A stretch of 64,000 nucleotides of DNA. Source: Desulfonatronovibrio hydrogenovorans DSM 9292. GTDB lineage: Bacteria; Desulfobacterota; Desulfovibrionia; Desulfovibrionales; Desulfonatronovibrionaceae. The position numbers and the translations under genes were made by a program. The notes beneath the pieces are model-generated. The model was not told the origin of the DNA and ran no database searches. It was given only the letters and a program-made list of their open reading frames with translations. Each line of letters opens with the position of its first letter. The first letter of the stretch is position 1. Location of the stretch: positions 1 to 64,000 of the forward strand of contig NZ_JMKT01000012.1 of NCBI RefSeq assembly GCF_000686525.1. Direction: 5' to 3'. Shown piece after piece: positions 1 to 7,563 of the stretch.

Positions 1-391
1 ATAGTGAACCGCCGCATAGGCGGCTTAGAAATGGCTGTGGGCCAGGAGCTTTCCCCGGAATCTGTGAACCGCCGCATAGGCGGCTTAGAAAATTAATGCC
101 CTTTTCCGGAATACATCCAAGGCGTGAACCGCCGCATAGGCGGCTTAGAAACACAGACAGGAAAGACCGAGGCAGGATATAACGTGAACCGCCGCATAGG
201 CGGCTTAGAAATCACCGTCGTAATATTCAATATCTTGCTCATAGTGAACCGCCGCATAGGCGGCTTAGAAATCAGAATACCCTGATCCCGGTGTTGACCC
301 TGAGTGAACCGCCGCATAGGCGGCTTAGAAATTCGTCCCGGATCTCAACTCCGGAGCCGAAGAGTGAACCGCCGCATAGGCGGCTTAGAAA
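1..391 (+). CRISPR. Type I-F-like CRISPR array, trailer end, cut by window edge
   Basis: Seven identical 28-nt repeats begin at 4, 64, 124, 184, 244, 304 and 364, with an exact 60-nt period and 32-nt spacers. The repeat starts GTGAACCGCCGC and ends GGCTTAGAAA, with a CCGCC/GGCGG stem around GCATA. Repeat length, the 32-nt spacers and the CTTAGAAA 3' handle match the type I-F (Cas6f-processed) repeat family, which sets the transcription direction left to right. Bases 1-3 end another spacer, so the array and its leader continue to the left. No cas gene is in the window. The seven spacers show no evident match elsewhere in the window by eye. Confidence 0.97.
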
Positions 392-430
392 TCGCAGTTT
401 CGTTTTTTCGCGCGTCGCCCCATCAGCATA

Positions 431-459
431 GTATTCCCCACGCCTGTGGGGATGAACCG
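431..459 (+). CRISPR. Solitary type I-E-like CRISPR repeat
   Basis: A single 29-nt unit starts GTATTCCCCACGC and ends GGGGATGAACCG. It carries the CCCCACGC/TGTGGGG hairpin and the GATGAACCG 3' handle of type I-E repeats. It sits 39 nt after the last I-F repeat, longer than the 32-nt spacer, and no second copy follows. It points the same way as the I-F array. The simplest reading is the remnant of an I-E array that adjoined, or was displaced by, the I-F array. Confidence 0.8.
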
Positions 460-659
460 GATAGGGAGTTGACACGGAGATGCTTATATATTCAGGGCGT
501 TCAGTACCGCTCTGAATATCTGGCTATTTTTCTGCTTTTCAATGACTTTTTCAGTTTGAAGCTTTGGGTCTTCTTGCCCTGGATATGACCTGGTCTTTAC
601 CCTGCAGATCTGCTATGCTTTAATCCGCTTAAATACCTCTCAATCATCAGGAGCAGAGC

Positions 660-1325
660 GTGAACACAAAACTGATGGGCATCAACCTGCTCAAAGCCCT
701 GGAGCGGCCCGAGCTGGCTGCACTCAGGTCTGAGTTCAGGACCCGCAGTTATGGAAGGGGTTCAGTGATCTTTGAACCCAACAGTCCGGCCAACCAGGTC
801 TTTATCATGGCCACTGGTACAGCCCGGCTTTACCTGGCCTGTCAGGAAAAAGAGTTCACCCTTTCCATCCTGTCCCCCGGGGATATTTATTCCACCCATA
901 CCAGGGCCTATATCCAGGCCCTGGAAGATGTATCCATCCTGTCCATGCCCACTGAGGGTTTTGCAGCCTTTGTCCAGGACCACCCGGAACTGATGCGGAC
1001 CATGATCCCGGTTCTCGGGGACATCTTGCAAAGCTGTTTTTCCATTATCCACTCCCTGGTCTTCAAAGGCATACCATGCCGGGTGGCAGAGTTCTTTCTT
1101 GCTGCTGCCGGGGAGTACGGTCGGAAAACACCTCAGGGATGCATGATTACCTTTTCCCTGACCACGGAGCAGATCGCCAAGATCGTGGGCTCCACCAGGC
1201 AGACCGTGTCTGAAGCCCTGACCAGACTGGAAAATCTGGGCCTGGTGATCCGCCAGGGTCGGGGAGCTTATCTTCTGCCCGACCTCAAGGGTCTGGAAGA
1301 TTTCGCAGCCACGGGCATGGAATAA
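660..1325 (+). CDS. cooA: CooA-like CO-sensing CRP/FNR-family regulator
   Basis: A 221-residue CRP/FNR protein: N-terminal cyclic-nucleotide-binding-type fold, a long dimer helix, and a C-terminal winged helix with the recognition region TTEQIAKIVGSTRQTVSEAL (residues about 165-186). Around residues 72-82 it reads SPGDIYSTHTR, aligning with the haem loop of Rhodospirillum rubrum CooA; His80 matches haem ligand His77, while Cys75 is replaced by Ser78. The C-terminal RQGRG also recurs in CooA. The start is GTG behind AGGAG (649-653). It lies just upstream of cooC-cooF-cooS, and a CooA-type operator precedes cooC. CO sensing is inferred from the histidine and the context. Confidence 0.85.
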   Translation: MNTKLMGINLLKALERPELAALRSEFRTRSYGRGSVIFEPNSPANQVFIMATGTARLYLACQEKEFTLSILSPGDIYSTHTRAYIQALEDVSILSMPTEGFAAFVQDHPELMRTMIPVLGDILQSCFSIIHSLVFKGIPCRVAEFFLAAAGEYGRKTPQGCMITFSLTTEQIAKIVGSTRQTVSEALTRLENLGLVIRQGRGAYLLPDLKGLEDFAATGME

Positions 1326-1650
1326 CCAGACCCGGACCTGGTATGCATTTCTGATCATTTCTCAGGCCTGCCTTTTGTCCTTTATGCCCGGCCCTGCCCA
1401 GAGTATGTCCTTGGTCATGATACAATCATCCTTATTTTGTCGGGTTGCCGACAGACGTTATTCCTGGAAGATGGTACTGTTTCAAGGTCTGTCTGGATAT
1501 CAGGCCGGGATGTAAATCCTTATCCAGTCCGTGATCCGGGGTCTGTTTAGAAGCCATGGCCGGGAAAGGACCTGGAAAAAAACCGCATATCTTGCCATGA
1601 AGGCTGAACAGGGGTAATGGGAAACAAAAAACTTTAACCAATCATGAATT
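1326..1650. other. Intergenic region between cooA and cooC
   Basis: A 325-bp stretch without a supported gene. It holds the CooA-type palindrome at 1438-1453 and then a leader of roughly 160 nt up to cooC. If CooA binds about 38-43 bp before the start, transcription would begin near 1484-1489; only a weak -10 (TACTGT, 1475-1480) is visible, as expected for an activator-dependent promoter. Confidence 0.6.
1438..1453 (+). promoter_or_regulatory. Predicted CooA operator upstream of cooC
   Basis: TGTCGGGTTGCCGACA is a near-perfect 16-bp dyad with half-sites TGTCGG and CCGACA. Its TGTC-N8-GACA layout is that of the R. rubrum CooA sites (TGTCA-N6-CGACA). It is the only such GC-rich dyad next to the coo genes and lies about 200 bp before cooC. 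Binding is inferred. Confidence 0.75.
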
Positions 1651-2421
1651 ATGAAGAATAACCTGAATAGCGGTCTGAAAATGGCTGTGGCTGGAAAAGG
1701 CGGGGTGGGCAAGACCACCTTGTCCGCCTGGATGGGTGAATATCTGGCCCAAAAAAATCATCAGGTCTGGATGGTGGATGCTGACACCACCCATTCCCTG
1801 GGAGCGGCCCTGGGTGTGGAGTCCCGGGATCTGCCCGCACCCCTGGTGGCTGAAAAGGATCTGATTATGGCCAGAACCGGCAGGGGCGGACTTATAAGCC
1901 TCAGCCCGGACGTCAGGGATCTGCCGGACCGGTTGAGGGTCAGCCTGGGCAATATCAACCTGCTGGTCATGGGTTCTTTGGCCGGGGCAGGAGAAGGCTG
2001 CGCCTGTACAGCCAATTCAGTGCTCAAGGCCCTGCTGTCCCATCTGATTCTGGAGCGCAATGAATGGGTGGTGGTGGATCTGGAGGCCGGGGTGGAACAT
2101 CTGGGCCGGGGAACTGCAGCCGGGGTGGACGTCCTGGTGGTGGTAAGCGAACCAAGCTGCAGAAGTCTTGAGGCCTCAGCCGGGATAGCCCGGATGGCCC
2201 GGGACCTGGGAGTGGACAGGCTGATCCATGTGGTGAACCGGGCAGCCAGCCACATAACCCTGCCGGATAGTCCTGATCTGCCAGATCCGGCCATCTTTAT
2301 TCCGGAGATTCCGTCCCTGAGACAGAAACAGCTGTATTCGCCTCAGGTCACTGACCTGGCTGAACAAGACCTGATCCATAAGGCCATGGACAGGATCTTT
2401 CTGGCCGCTGGTCCCGGCTGA
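1651..2421 (+). CDS. cooC: CooC, nickel-insertion ATPase for CO dehydrogenase
   Basis: A 256-residue MinD/SIMIBI-class P-loop ATPase. The deviant Walker A GKGGVGKTT lies at residues 15-23, and a CXC motif (Cys117, Cys119, in GCACTANS) matches the dimer-interface metal-binding cysteines known in CooC. The family uses ATP hydrolysis to mature the Ni-Fe-S C-cluster of CODH in the cytoplasm. It is the first gene of the cooC-cooF-cooS run. The start is uncertain: ATG 1651 has no clear ribosome binding site, and ATG 1681 (MAVAGKGG) is an alternative that would still keep the P-loop. Confidence 0.93.
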   Translation: MKNNLNSGLKMAVAGKGGVGKTTLSAWMGEYLAQKNHQVWMVDADTTHSLGAALGVESRDLPAPLVAEKDLIMARTGRGGLISLSPDVRDLPDRLRVSLGNINLLVMGSLAGAGEGCACTANSVLKALLSHLILERNEWVVVDLEAGVEHLGRGTAAGVDVLVVVSEPSCRSLEASAGIARMARDLGVDRLIHVVNRAASHITLPDSPDLPDPAIFIPEIPSLRQKQLYSPQVTDLAEQDLIHKAMDRIFLAAGPG

Positions 2422-2461
2422 TTCAGGCATGGTTCAACCTTCTCAACCCAAGGAGAGCAAT

Positions 2462-2995
2462 ATGAAAGACTTTAACATTATTGTCCGGCCCCAATTGTGT
2501 GTGGGCTGCAGGCAGTGCATGATCCGCTGCGCAGAAGCCCATTCAGGATGCCTGACCCTGGCTGAGGCCATCCGGGAAACCCCCCTGGCTAAACCCCGGA
2601 TATTTGTGGGGCCAGGCCCGGAGGGCAAACCCTTTCCCAACAAGTGCCGGCAGTGTGATCCTGCTCCGTGTGAACAGGTCTGCGTACCCGGGGCCATCAG
2701 GACCGACATCTATTCCGGTCTGAAGATTGTGGACTATGGGCTGTGCATTGGCTGTACCATGTGCGCCATGACCTGTCCGTATCATGTGATCCGGTTTTTC
2801 CCCCACTGGTCGAATCCGGAAAAATTCAAGACAGCCATCAAGTGTGACGGCTGCTACCAGAGACTGGAGAGAGGAAAGGTTCCGGCCTGCGCTGAAGCAT
2901 GTAAGACCGGGGCCATTATCTGGGATGAGGAGAACCGTTTCTGGGAAAGGGCTTCAGCTGAATTTGCCGGGAGTTCTTACCAGGTCAAGCCCTGA
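2462..2995 (+). CDS. cooF: CooF, four-cluster ferredoxin-type electron carrier for CODH
   Basis: A 177-residue polyferredoxin of the HycB/DmsB type. Four cysteine clusters are visible: CVGCRQCMIRC near the N terminus, CRQCDPAPCEQVC, CIGCTMCAMTC, and CDGC...CAEAC, enough for four [4Fe-4S] clusters. CooF carries electrons from CooS to partner redox enzymes. The start ATG 2462 has AAGGAG at 2450-2455; an upstream in-frame ATG at 2429 lacks a site and would add 11 unconserved residues. It lies 40 bp after cooC and 70 bp before cooS. No Coo hydrogenase (CooMKLXUH) gene is nearby, so its electron acceptor is not encoded here. Confidence 0.93.
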   Translation: MKDFNIIVRPQLCVGCRQCMIRCAEAHSGCLTLAEAIRETPLAKPRIFVGPGPEGKPFPNKCRQCDPAPCEQVCVPGAIRTDIYSGLKIVDYGLCIGCTMCAMTCPYHVIRFFPHWSNPEKFKTAIKCDGCYQRLERGKVPACAEACKTGAIIWDEENRFWERASAEFAGSSYQVKP

Positions 2996-3065
2996 AGGAT
3001 CAGACACGGATATTTTTGCCAGCAACCCCAGAGAAAAACCATGTAACGATGCAAGGAGACTGATC

Positions 3066-4946
3066 ATGATGGGGAAAAAAACAGACGAATTGAGCATCTG
3101 TCAGGATGCCCGGGAGATGATCAACAAGGCCGGTGAAGAAAATATTGAAACCGTATGGGACCGGCTCAAGCAGCAGCAGCCCCATTGCGGATTCTGTGAG
3201 CTGGGACTTTCCTGCACGAACTGTGTAATGGGTCCGTGCAGAATAGATCCCTTTGAATATGGACCGCAAAAAGGGGTCTGCGGGGCAGATGCAGATGTTG
3301 TGGTGGCCAGGAATTTCGGTCGGATGATTGCGGCCGGAGCAGCTTCCCATTCGGATCATGGCCGGGATCTTCTGGAGGTCCTGGAGGCAGTGGCCCAGGG
3401 CAGGACACCTGACTATGGCCTTGCTGACCCGGCCAAGCTGAAACGGATCGCCCTGGAGGCCGGGGTTGCTGTGGAAGGCAAGGATGATCTGGAAGTGGCC
3501 AGAGAACTGGCTCATATCCTGTTTGAGGATTTTGGATCCAGAAAGAGCTCCCTTACTTTTCTTAGCCGGGTGCCGGAAAAAAGAATCAAAATCTGGGAAA
3601 AGCTGGGCGTAGTGCCCCGGGGCATTGACCGGGAAGTGGTGGAGATGATGCACAGGACCCATATGGGAGTGGACAATGACGCCCTGAACCTCTGCCTGCA
3701 TTCGGCCCGGGTATCCCTTTCCGACGGCTGGGCCGGATCAATGGTGGCTACTGAGCTTTCAGACATCATCTTTGGTACGCCTTCCCCGCTCACGTCCAAG
3801 GTCAACCTGGGGGTTCTCAAGGAGGACCATGTCAATATCCTGGTCCATGGCCACAGTCCGGTTGTTTCGGAGATGGTCCTGGCTGCGGCCAGGGACAGTG
3901 AGTTTGTGGCAAAGGCTCAAGAGGCCGGGGCTGCAGGGATAAACGTGGCCGGTCTCTGCTGTACAGGCAATGAACTGCTGATGCGCCAGGGCGTGCCCAT
4001 GGCTGGAAACCACCTTATGACCGAGCTGGTCCTGGTTACAGGGGCGGTTGAGGTAATTGTGGCTGATTACCAGTGCATCATGCCCAGCCTGGTTAATATT
4101 GCAGGCTGTTATCATTCCAAGATTGTCAGTACCTCTTCCAAGGCCAGGTTCACCGGGGCAGTGCATATTGAGATGAATGTAGAAAATGCCAGGGAAAAGG
4201 GCCGGGAAGTTGTTGCCCTGGCCATTGAAACATTCAGGAACCGGGACAAGTCCAGGGTCAGAATACCGGTGGAGCCGGTGGAACTCATGACCGGGTTTTC
4301 CAACGAGGCGGTCCTGGATGCCCTGGGCGGGACCCCCGGGCCCCTTTTAGAGGCTGTCAAGGCCGGCAAGATAAGGGGGGTCATCGGTATTGTTGGATGC
4401 AACAACCCCAAGATAAAACAGGACTACGGTACCTTTAACCTGGCCCGGGAGTGCATCAAGCGAGATATCCTGGTCCTGGTCACTGGCTGCGCCACCATTT
4501 CCACCGGCAAACAGGGACTGCTCATGCCCGAGGCAGCCGGTCAGGCCGGCCCTGGTCTGGCTGAAGTGTGCCAGGCCCTGGGCATCCCCCCGGTGCTGCA
4601 CGTGGGCAGCTGTGTAGACAACTCCAGGATTATGCAGCTTTGCGCCCTTCTGGCCAATGAGCTTGGGGTTGATATTTCCGATCTTCCAGTGGCTGCAGCT
4701 GCGCCTGAATGGTATTCGGAAAAGGCAGCTACCATTGGGCTGTACGCAGTGGCCAGCGGGATATTTACAGTACTTGGAGTGGCTCCTCCCATCCTGGGCA
4801 GCAAGTTTGTGACCGACCTGGCCACCAGAGGCCTGGAAGATGCCTTTGGAGCAGCCTTTGCTGTGGAGCCGGACCCTTTTGCAGCTGCCCAGCTGGTGGA
4901 TGAGCGGATCAAGGCCAAGCGTAAAAAACTCGGTCTGACTGAATAA
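3066..4946 (+). CDS. cooS: CooS, monofunctional Ni-Fe carbon monoxide dehydrogenase
   Basis: A 626-residue CODH catalysing CO + H2O to CO2 + 2H+ + 2e-. The start ATG 3066 has AAGGAG at 3053-3058; ATG 3069 is an alternative. Cys41-Gly-Phe-Cys44 is a CX2C D-cluster motif, with Ser49 where CX7C enzymes have the second cysteine; Cys50, Cys53, Cys58 and the Cys of GVCGA make the B-cluster. C-cluster ligand motifs are all present: VHGHSP (His), GLCCTGNE, DYQCIMPS, GCNNPK, GCATISTG, GSCVDNSR, plus the catalytic Lys region SEKAATIG. The Desulfovibrio vulgaris enzyme with the same CX2C has a [2Fe-2S] D-cluster. No acetyl-CoA synthase genes are nearby. Confidence 0.97.
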   Translation: MMGKKTDELSICQDAREMINKAGEENIETVWDRLKQQQPHCGFCELGLSCTNCVMGPCRIDPFEYGPQKGVCGADADVVVARNFGRMIAAGAASHSDHGRDLLEVLEAVAQGRTPDYGLADPAKLKRIALEAGVAVEGKDDLEVARELAHILFEDFGSRKSSLTFLSRVPEKRIKIWEKLGVVPRGIDREVVEMMHRTHMGVDNDALNLCLHSARVSLSDGWAGSMVATELSDIIFGTPSPLTSKVNLGVLKEDHVNILVHGHSPVVSEMVLAAARDSEFVAKAQEAGAAGINVAGLCCTGNELLMRQGVPMAGNHLMTELVLVTGAVEVIVADYQCIMPSLVNIAGCYHSKIVSTSSKARFTGAVHIEMNVENAREKGREVVALAIETFRNRDKSRVRIPVEPVELMTGFSNEAVLDALGGTPGPLLEAVKAGKIRGVIGIVGCNNPKIKQDYGTFNLARECIKRDILVLVTGCATISTGKQGLLMPEAAGQAGPGLAEVCQALGIPPVLHVGSCVDNSRIMQLCALLANELGVDISDLPVAAAAPEWYSEKAATIGLYAVASGIFTVLGVAPPILGSKFVTDLATRGLEDAFGAAFAVEPDPFAAAQLVDERIKAKRKKLGLTE

Positions 4947-4947
4947 T

Positions 4948-4997
4948 CCGGAAATGCTGGGGCAGGCATGGACTTTGTCGTGCCCGCCCTTTTCCGG
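4948..4997 (+). terminator. Possible terminator hairpin after cooS
   Basis: GGGCAGGCA (4960-4968) pairs with TGCCCGCCC (4981-4989) with one mismatch, followed by TTTT. An outer CCGGAAA (4948-4954) can also pair with TTTCCGG (4991-4997). It begins one base after the cooS stop. The T tract is short, so the strength is uncertain. Confidence 0.45.
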
Positions 4998-5051
4998 GCA
5001 TTGGGCAAAACTGAAATCTGAACTGAGTGATTTTAAATTAACAGCCTGGCC

Positions 5052-5147
5052 TCACTGTCATTGCCAGCACCCCGAGGGTGCCGGGCAAGTTCATGAATAA
5101 CTGACAAAGATTGCTTCAGCCGGCTCCGGGCCTGGCAATGACAGTGA
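5052..5147. repeat. Palindromic intergenic element (GTCATTGC family)
   Basis: The ends form a perfect 16-bp inverted repeat, TCACTGTCATTGCCAG (5052-5067) and CTGGCAATGACAGTGA (5132-5147), enclosing GC-rich sequence and GATTGCTTCAGC. Elements beginning GTCATTGC and ending GCAATGAC with an internal ATTGCTTC are a familiar class of dispersed palindromic repeats in proteobacterial genomes. Only this copy is in the window. Function and mobility are unknown. Confidence 0.7.
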
Positions 5148-5292
5148 AAAAATTACTCTGGTCAGGTCCACTCCAGTGGTTCAGTTTCAGGTCCAGGCCC
5201 ATGAAATTCAAGGATGACAAACCCCCTGGGACTCCTTATGGTGTCGGCCAAAGGATCAGAAAATACCATTGGTGGCCATCCGGAGTGAATTT

Positions 5293-6030
5293 ATGGGCAG
5301 TTTTTTAAGAGGGATATTGTGTGCCGGGATGATTGTCCTGTGGTCTACAGGGGCCTGGGCTGAAGGCTGGCTGCAGCGCGGCCTGGAGGTATTCCGGGAG
5401 CAGCCCGGGGTTTCCAGGGCAGACCAGCTGTCTGACCAGGATATTGCCCTGGGCCTTAAAGAGGCCCTGAAAGTGGGCAGTGAAAATGTTGTAAACTATC
5501 TGGGCAGAGAGGGCGGTTTCTACCTGGACCCCAGGGCCCATATATCCCTGCCTGACGGCCTGCAGCAGGTCCAGCACATCATGAACCGGGCCGGAATGGG
5601 GCGGATGCTGGATGATCTTGAGCTGCGCATGAACCGGGCTGCTGAAGATGCTGCGCCCGGGGCCGGACAGATCTTTGCAGATGCAGCCTCGGAAATGACC
5701 CTGGAAGATGCCCGGGGTATTTTTTATGGTCCTGATGACTCCGCCACCAGGTATTTCCAGGCCAGGATGTCGGATCCCCTGAGCAGCGAATTCACCCCTG
5801 CAGTCCGGCAAAGCCTGGCTGAATCCGGAGCTGTCCAGGCATACCAAGAAGTGATGGCCAGATATAATGAGCTGTCTTTTGTTCCTGAAGTCAGGGCCGA
5901 TCTGACCCAGCATGTAGTGGACCATGCCATATCAGCCATATTTGAATACCTGGCCCTGGAAGAAGCAGCCATACGAAACAATCCAGCCAAACAGACCACA
6001 GACATTCTGCGCAGGGTCTTTGGCCGCTGA
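5293..6030 (+). CDS. DUF4197 family exported protein
   Basis: A 245-residue protein with an N-terminal signal sequence (GILCAGMIVLWSTGAWA, cleavage likely after AWA near residue 24), so probably periplasmic. The body matches DUF4197 in order: LSDQDIALGLKEALKVG, a LP-rich linker, the MNRAAEDA region, MTLEDARGIFYGPDDSATRYF, and a C-terminal NPAKQTTDILRRVFG. The biochemical role of DUF4197 is not known. The start ATG 5293 has GGAGTG at 5282-5287; an upstream in-frame start at 5269 would add eight residues before the signal. It stands alone between the coo locus and a radical-SAM gene on the same strand. Confidence 0.85.
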   Translation: MGSFLRGILCAGMIVLWSTGAWAEGWLQRGLEVFREQPGVSRADQLSDQDIALGLKEALKVGSENVVNYLGREGGFYLDPRAHISLPDGLQQVQHIMNRAGMGRMLDDLELRMNRAAEDAAPGAGQIFADAASEMTLEDARGIFYGPDDSATRYFQARMSDPLSSEFTPAVRQSLAESGAVQAYQEVMARYNELSFVPEVRADLTQHVVDHAISAIFEYLALEEAAIRNNPAKQTTDILRRVFGR

Positions 6031-6450
6031 TCAGGGCCCTTGTCTGACAATCCCTGTCCCAGGCTGACACCGGAAGAACAGGCTGCCGGGCATTGCTTTT
6101 GGCGGCATCTTTTCCTTGATCTGGCCTGTTAGCTGGCGGTGCTGAGCTGGATCACAGCGGTCCAGAGAATGCTTTATGTCCGGAAACAACTGTCCTGATG
6201 GACAGCCATTTAAGCTTCATGACCATCCCCTTTTGACCCCGGGTATTTCTCCTGTCTGGATCTGGACAGAATCAGGTCCGGAATTTATACAATACATATT
6301 ATGCCCTCCTGAATAGTGGTGCCTGATTCCGGGTCCGGCTGTTTCATGTCCTGGCCTGCAACAGACTGCAGGATGATGGACCCTGGAAAGGCACAGGACT
6401 GATGTCTTCAGGTCATAATGGTCCCAGGTCCGGTTTTTGGAGGAATGATC
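6031..6450. other. 420-bp intergenic region with two dyads and a promoter
   Basis: No supported gene. A perfect hairpin CTGTCC-TGAT-GGACAG lies at 6190-6205. A second dyad, CTGTC-N8-GACAG, at 6252-6269 overlaps the -35 of a sigma-70-like promoter at 6263-6291. A leader of about 150 nt runs from there to the radical-SAM start at 6451. The first 150 bp of the gap show nothing recognisable. Confidence 0.5.
6263..6291 (+). promoter_or_regulatory. Putative promoter of the 6451 radical-SAM gene with overlapping dyad
   Basis: TGGACA (6263-6268), a 17-bp spacer and TATACA (6286-6291) form a good sigma-70-type promoter. The overlapping dyad TGTCTGGATCTGGACA (6253-6268) has the TGTC-N8-GACA spacing of the CooA-type site at 1438, and its centre is about 38 bp before the expected start near 6298. 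Regulator identity is a guess. Confidence 0.5.
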
Positions 6451-7506
6451 ATGACCCTGACCCGACGGAATTTTATCAAGAGTGCCTGCCTGGCCGGGGG
6501 TTCCCTGTTTTTCAAGGGATGTGCCCAGGCTGATCATGGTCCTGAATATCAGGGCTGGAGACCGGCTTATATTGAACTGGAAGAGCAGGGCAGGCTGATG
6601 GCCAGGGTTGAGCAGGCCATGGCCAGGCTGGAGAGTTGCCAGCTCTGTCCCCACCGGTGCAAAGTGAACCGTCTGGCTGGAGAAAAGGGCTTTTGCAACG
6701 CCCCGGACAAGGCCGTGGTTTACAGCCATGCACCCCACTATGGCGAAGAACTGCCTCTGGTGGGCCGGGGCGGTTCAGGAACCATCTTTTTTTCCAATTG
6801 CAGCCTGCGCTGTGTATTCTGCCAGAACTGGCCCATAGCCCATCTGGGCCGGGGCCGGGTGGTGGATGACCAGCAGCTGGCCGGGATGATGCTTGACCTG
6901 CAGAAAAGAGGTTGTCACAACATCAACCTGGTCACCCCGACCCATGTCCTGCCCAATATCCTGAAGGCGGTCCGCATAGCCTGCCGCCAGGGGCTCAAGC
7001 TGCCCCTGTGTTACAATACCGGCGGATATGAACTGGTTGAAAATATCCGGCTTCTGGACGGGATTGTGGACATTTACCTGCCTGATCTGAAGTTCATGGG
7101 CAGTGCTGAGTCAGCCAGGTATGTCATCAAGGGCCGGGGCGACTATCCGGCCCGGGCCAGAGAGGCCATCATTGAAATGCATGCCCAGGTCGGGGACCTG
7201 GTCCTGGATGATGGGGGTATAGCCCGGCATGGGGTCATGATCAGGCATCTGGTCATGCCCAACCATGTAGCCGGAACCAGGGAATTTACAGGCTGGGTGG
7301 CTGAAAACCTTTCTCCTGCAACCTATGTGAACATCATGTCCCAGTACCGGGTGGAACACATGGCCTTTGAATATGAGGAGATAGCCCGGGCCATAACTTC
7401 CCGGGAATATGTGCAGGCCATGGAATGGGCCTTTGAGGCCGGCCTGACTAACCTGGACAGGAGATCGCTGTCCCAGCTGGAGATCCACAGGCAGCTGGCC
7501 TCCTGA
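6451..7506 (+). CDS. COG1313 (PflX-like) radical-SAM protein with Tat leader
   Basis: A 351-residue radical-SAM protein of the COG1313 group, related to pyruvate-formate-lyase activases. The N terminus MTLTRRNFIKSACLAGG is a twin-arginine signal, and a cysteine at residue 24 follows the hydrophobic stretch. A conserved CX2CX3C set (Cys63, 66, 70, then Cys82) precedes the [4Fe-4S] motif Cys117-X3-Cys121-X2-Cys124 in NCSLRCVFCQNW. The start ATG 6451 has GGAGG at 6439-6443 with 7-nt spacing; an upstream ATG at 6418 lacks one. Substrate unknown. A Tat leader on a SAM-dependent enzyme is unexpected. It converges with the radical-SAM gene at 7564-8748. Confidence 0.88.
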   Translation: MTLTRRNFIKSACLAGGSLFFKGCAQADHGPEYQGWRPAYIELEEQGRLMARVEQAMARLESCQLCPHRCKVNRLAGEKGFCNAPDKAVVYSHAPHYGEELPLVGRGGSGTIFFSNCSLRCVFCQNWPIAHLGRGRVVDDQQLAGMMLDLQKRGCHNINLVTPTHVLPNILKAVRIACRQGLKLPLCYNTGGYELVENIRLLDGIVDIYLPDLKFMGSAESARYVIKGRGDYPARAREAIIEMHAQVGDLVLDDGGIARHGVMIRHLVMPNHVAGTREFTGWVAENLSPATYVNIMSQYRVEHMAFEYEEIARAITSREYVQAMEWAFEAGLTNLDRRSLSQLEIHRQLAS

Positions 7507-7563
7507 TCAGGGCCCCTGGGACTGGGAAGATCGGCCTGATAAGGTCCTGCCTGTTGGATATGT

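Larger units (their letters stand above)
4947..5292. other. Intergenic region between cooS and DUF4197 gene
   Basis: A 346-bp gap holding the hairpin after cooS (4948-4997) and a palindromic repeat element (5052-5147). The remaining stretch, 5148-5292, shows no gene with coding character and no clear promoter apart from the ribosome binding site at 5282-5287. Confidence 0.6.

Noticed and set aside
469-497. TTGACA at 469-474 as a promoter for the cooA-like gene
   Set aside because: At 16-18 bp downstream there is no -10-like sequence (it reads TCAGGG), and the site overlaps the CRISPR edge.
93-588. Open frames through the CRISPR repeats (for example 93-317 minus, 272-475 minus, 304-588 plus)
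   Set aside because: They translate the 60-nt repeats into repeated peptides such as PMRRFT and are artefacts of the array.
762-1358. A 198-codon minus-strand frame opposite the cooA-like gene
   Set aside because: Antisense shadow of a well-supported regulator, with no independent start signal.
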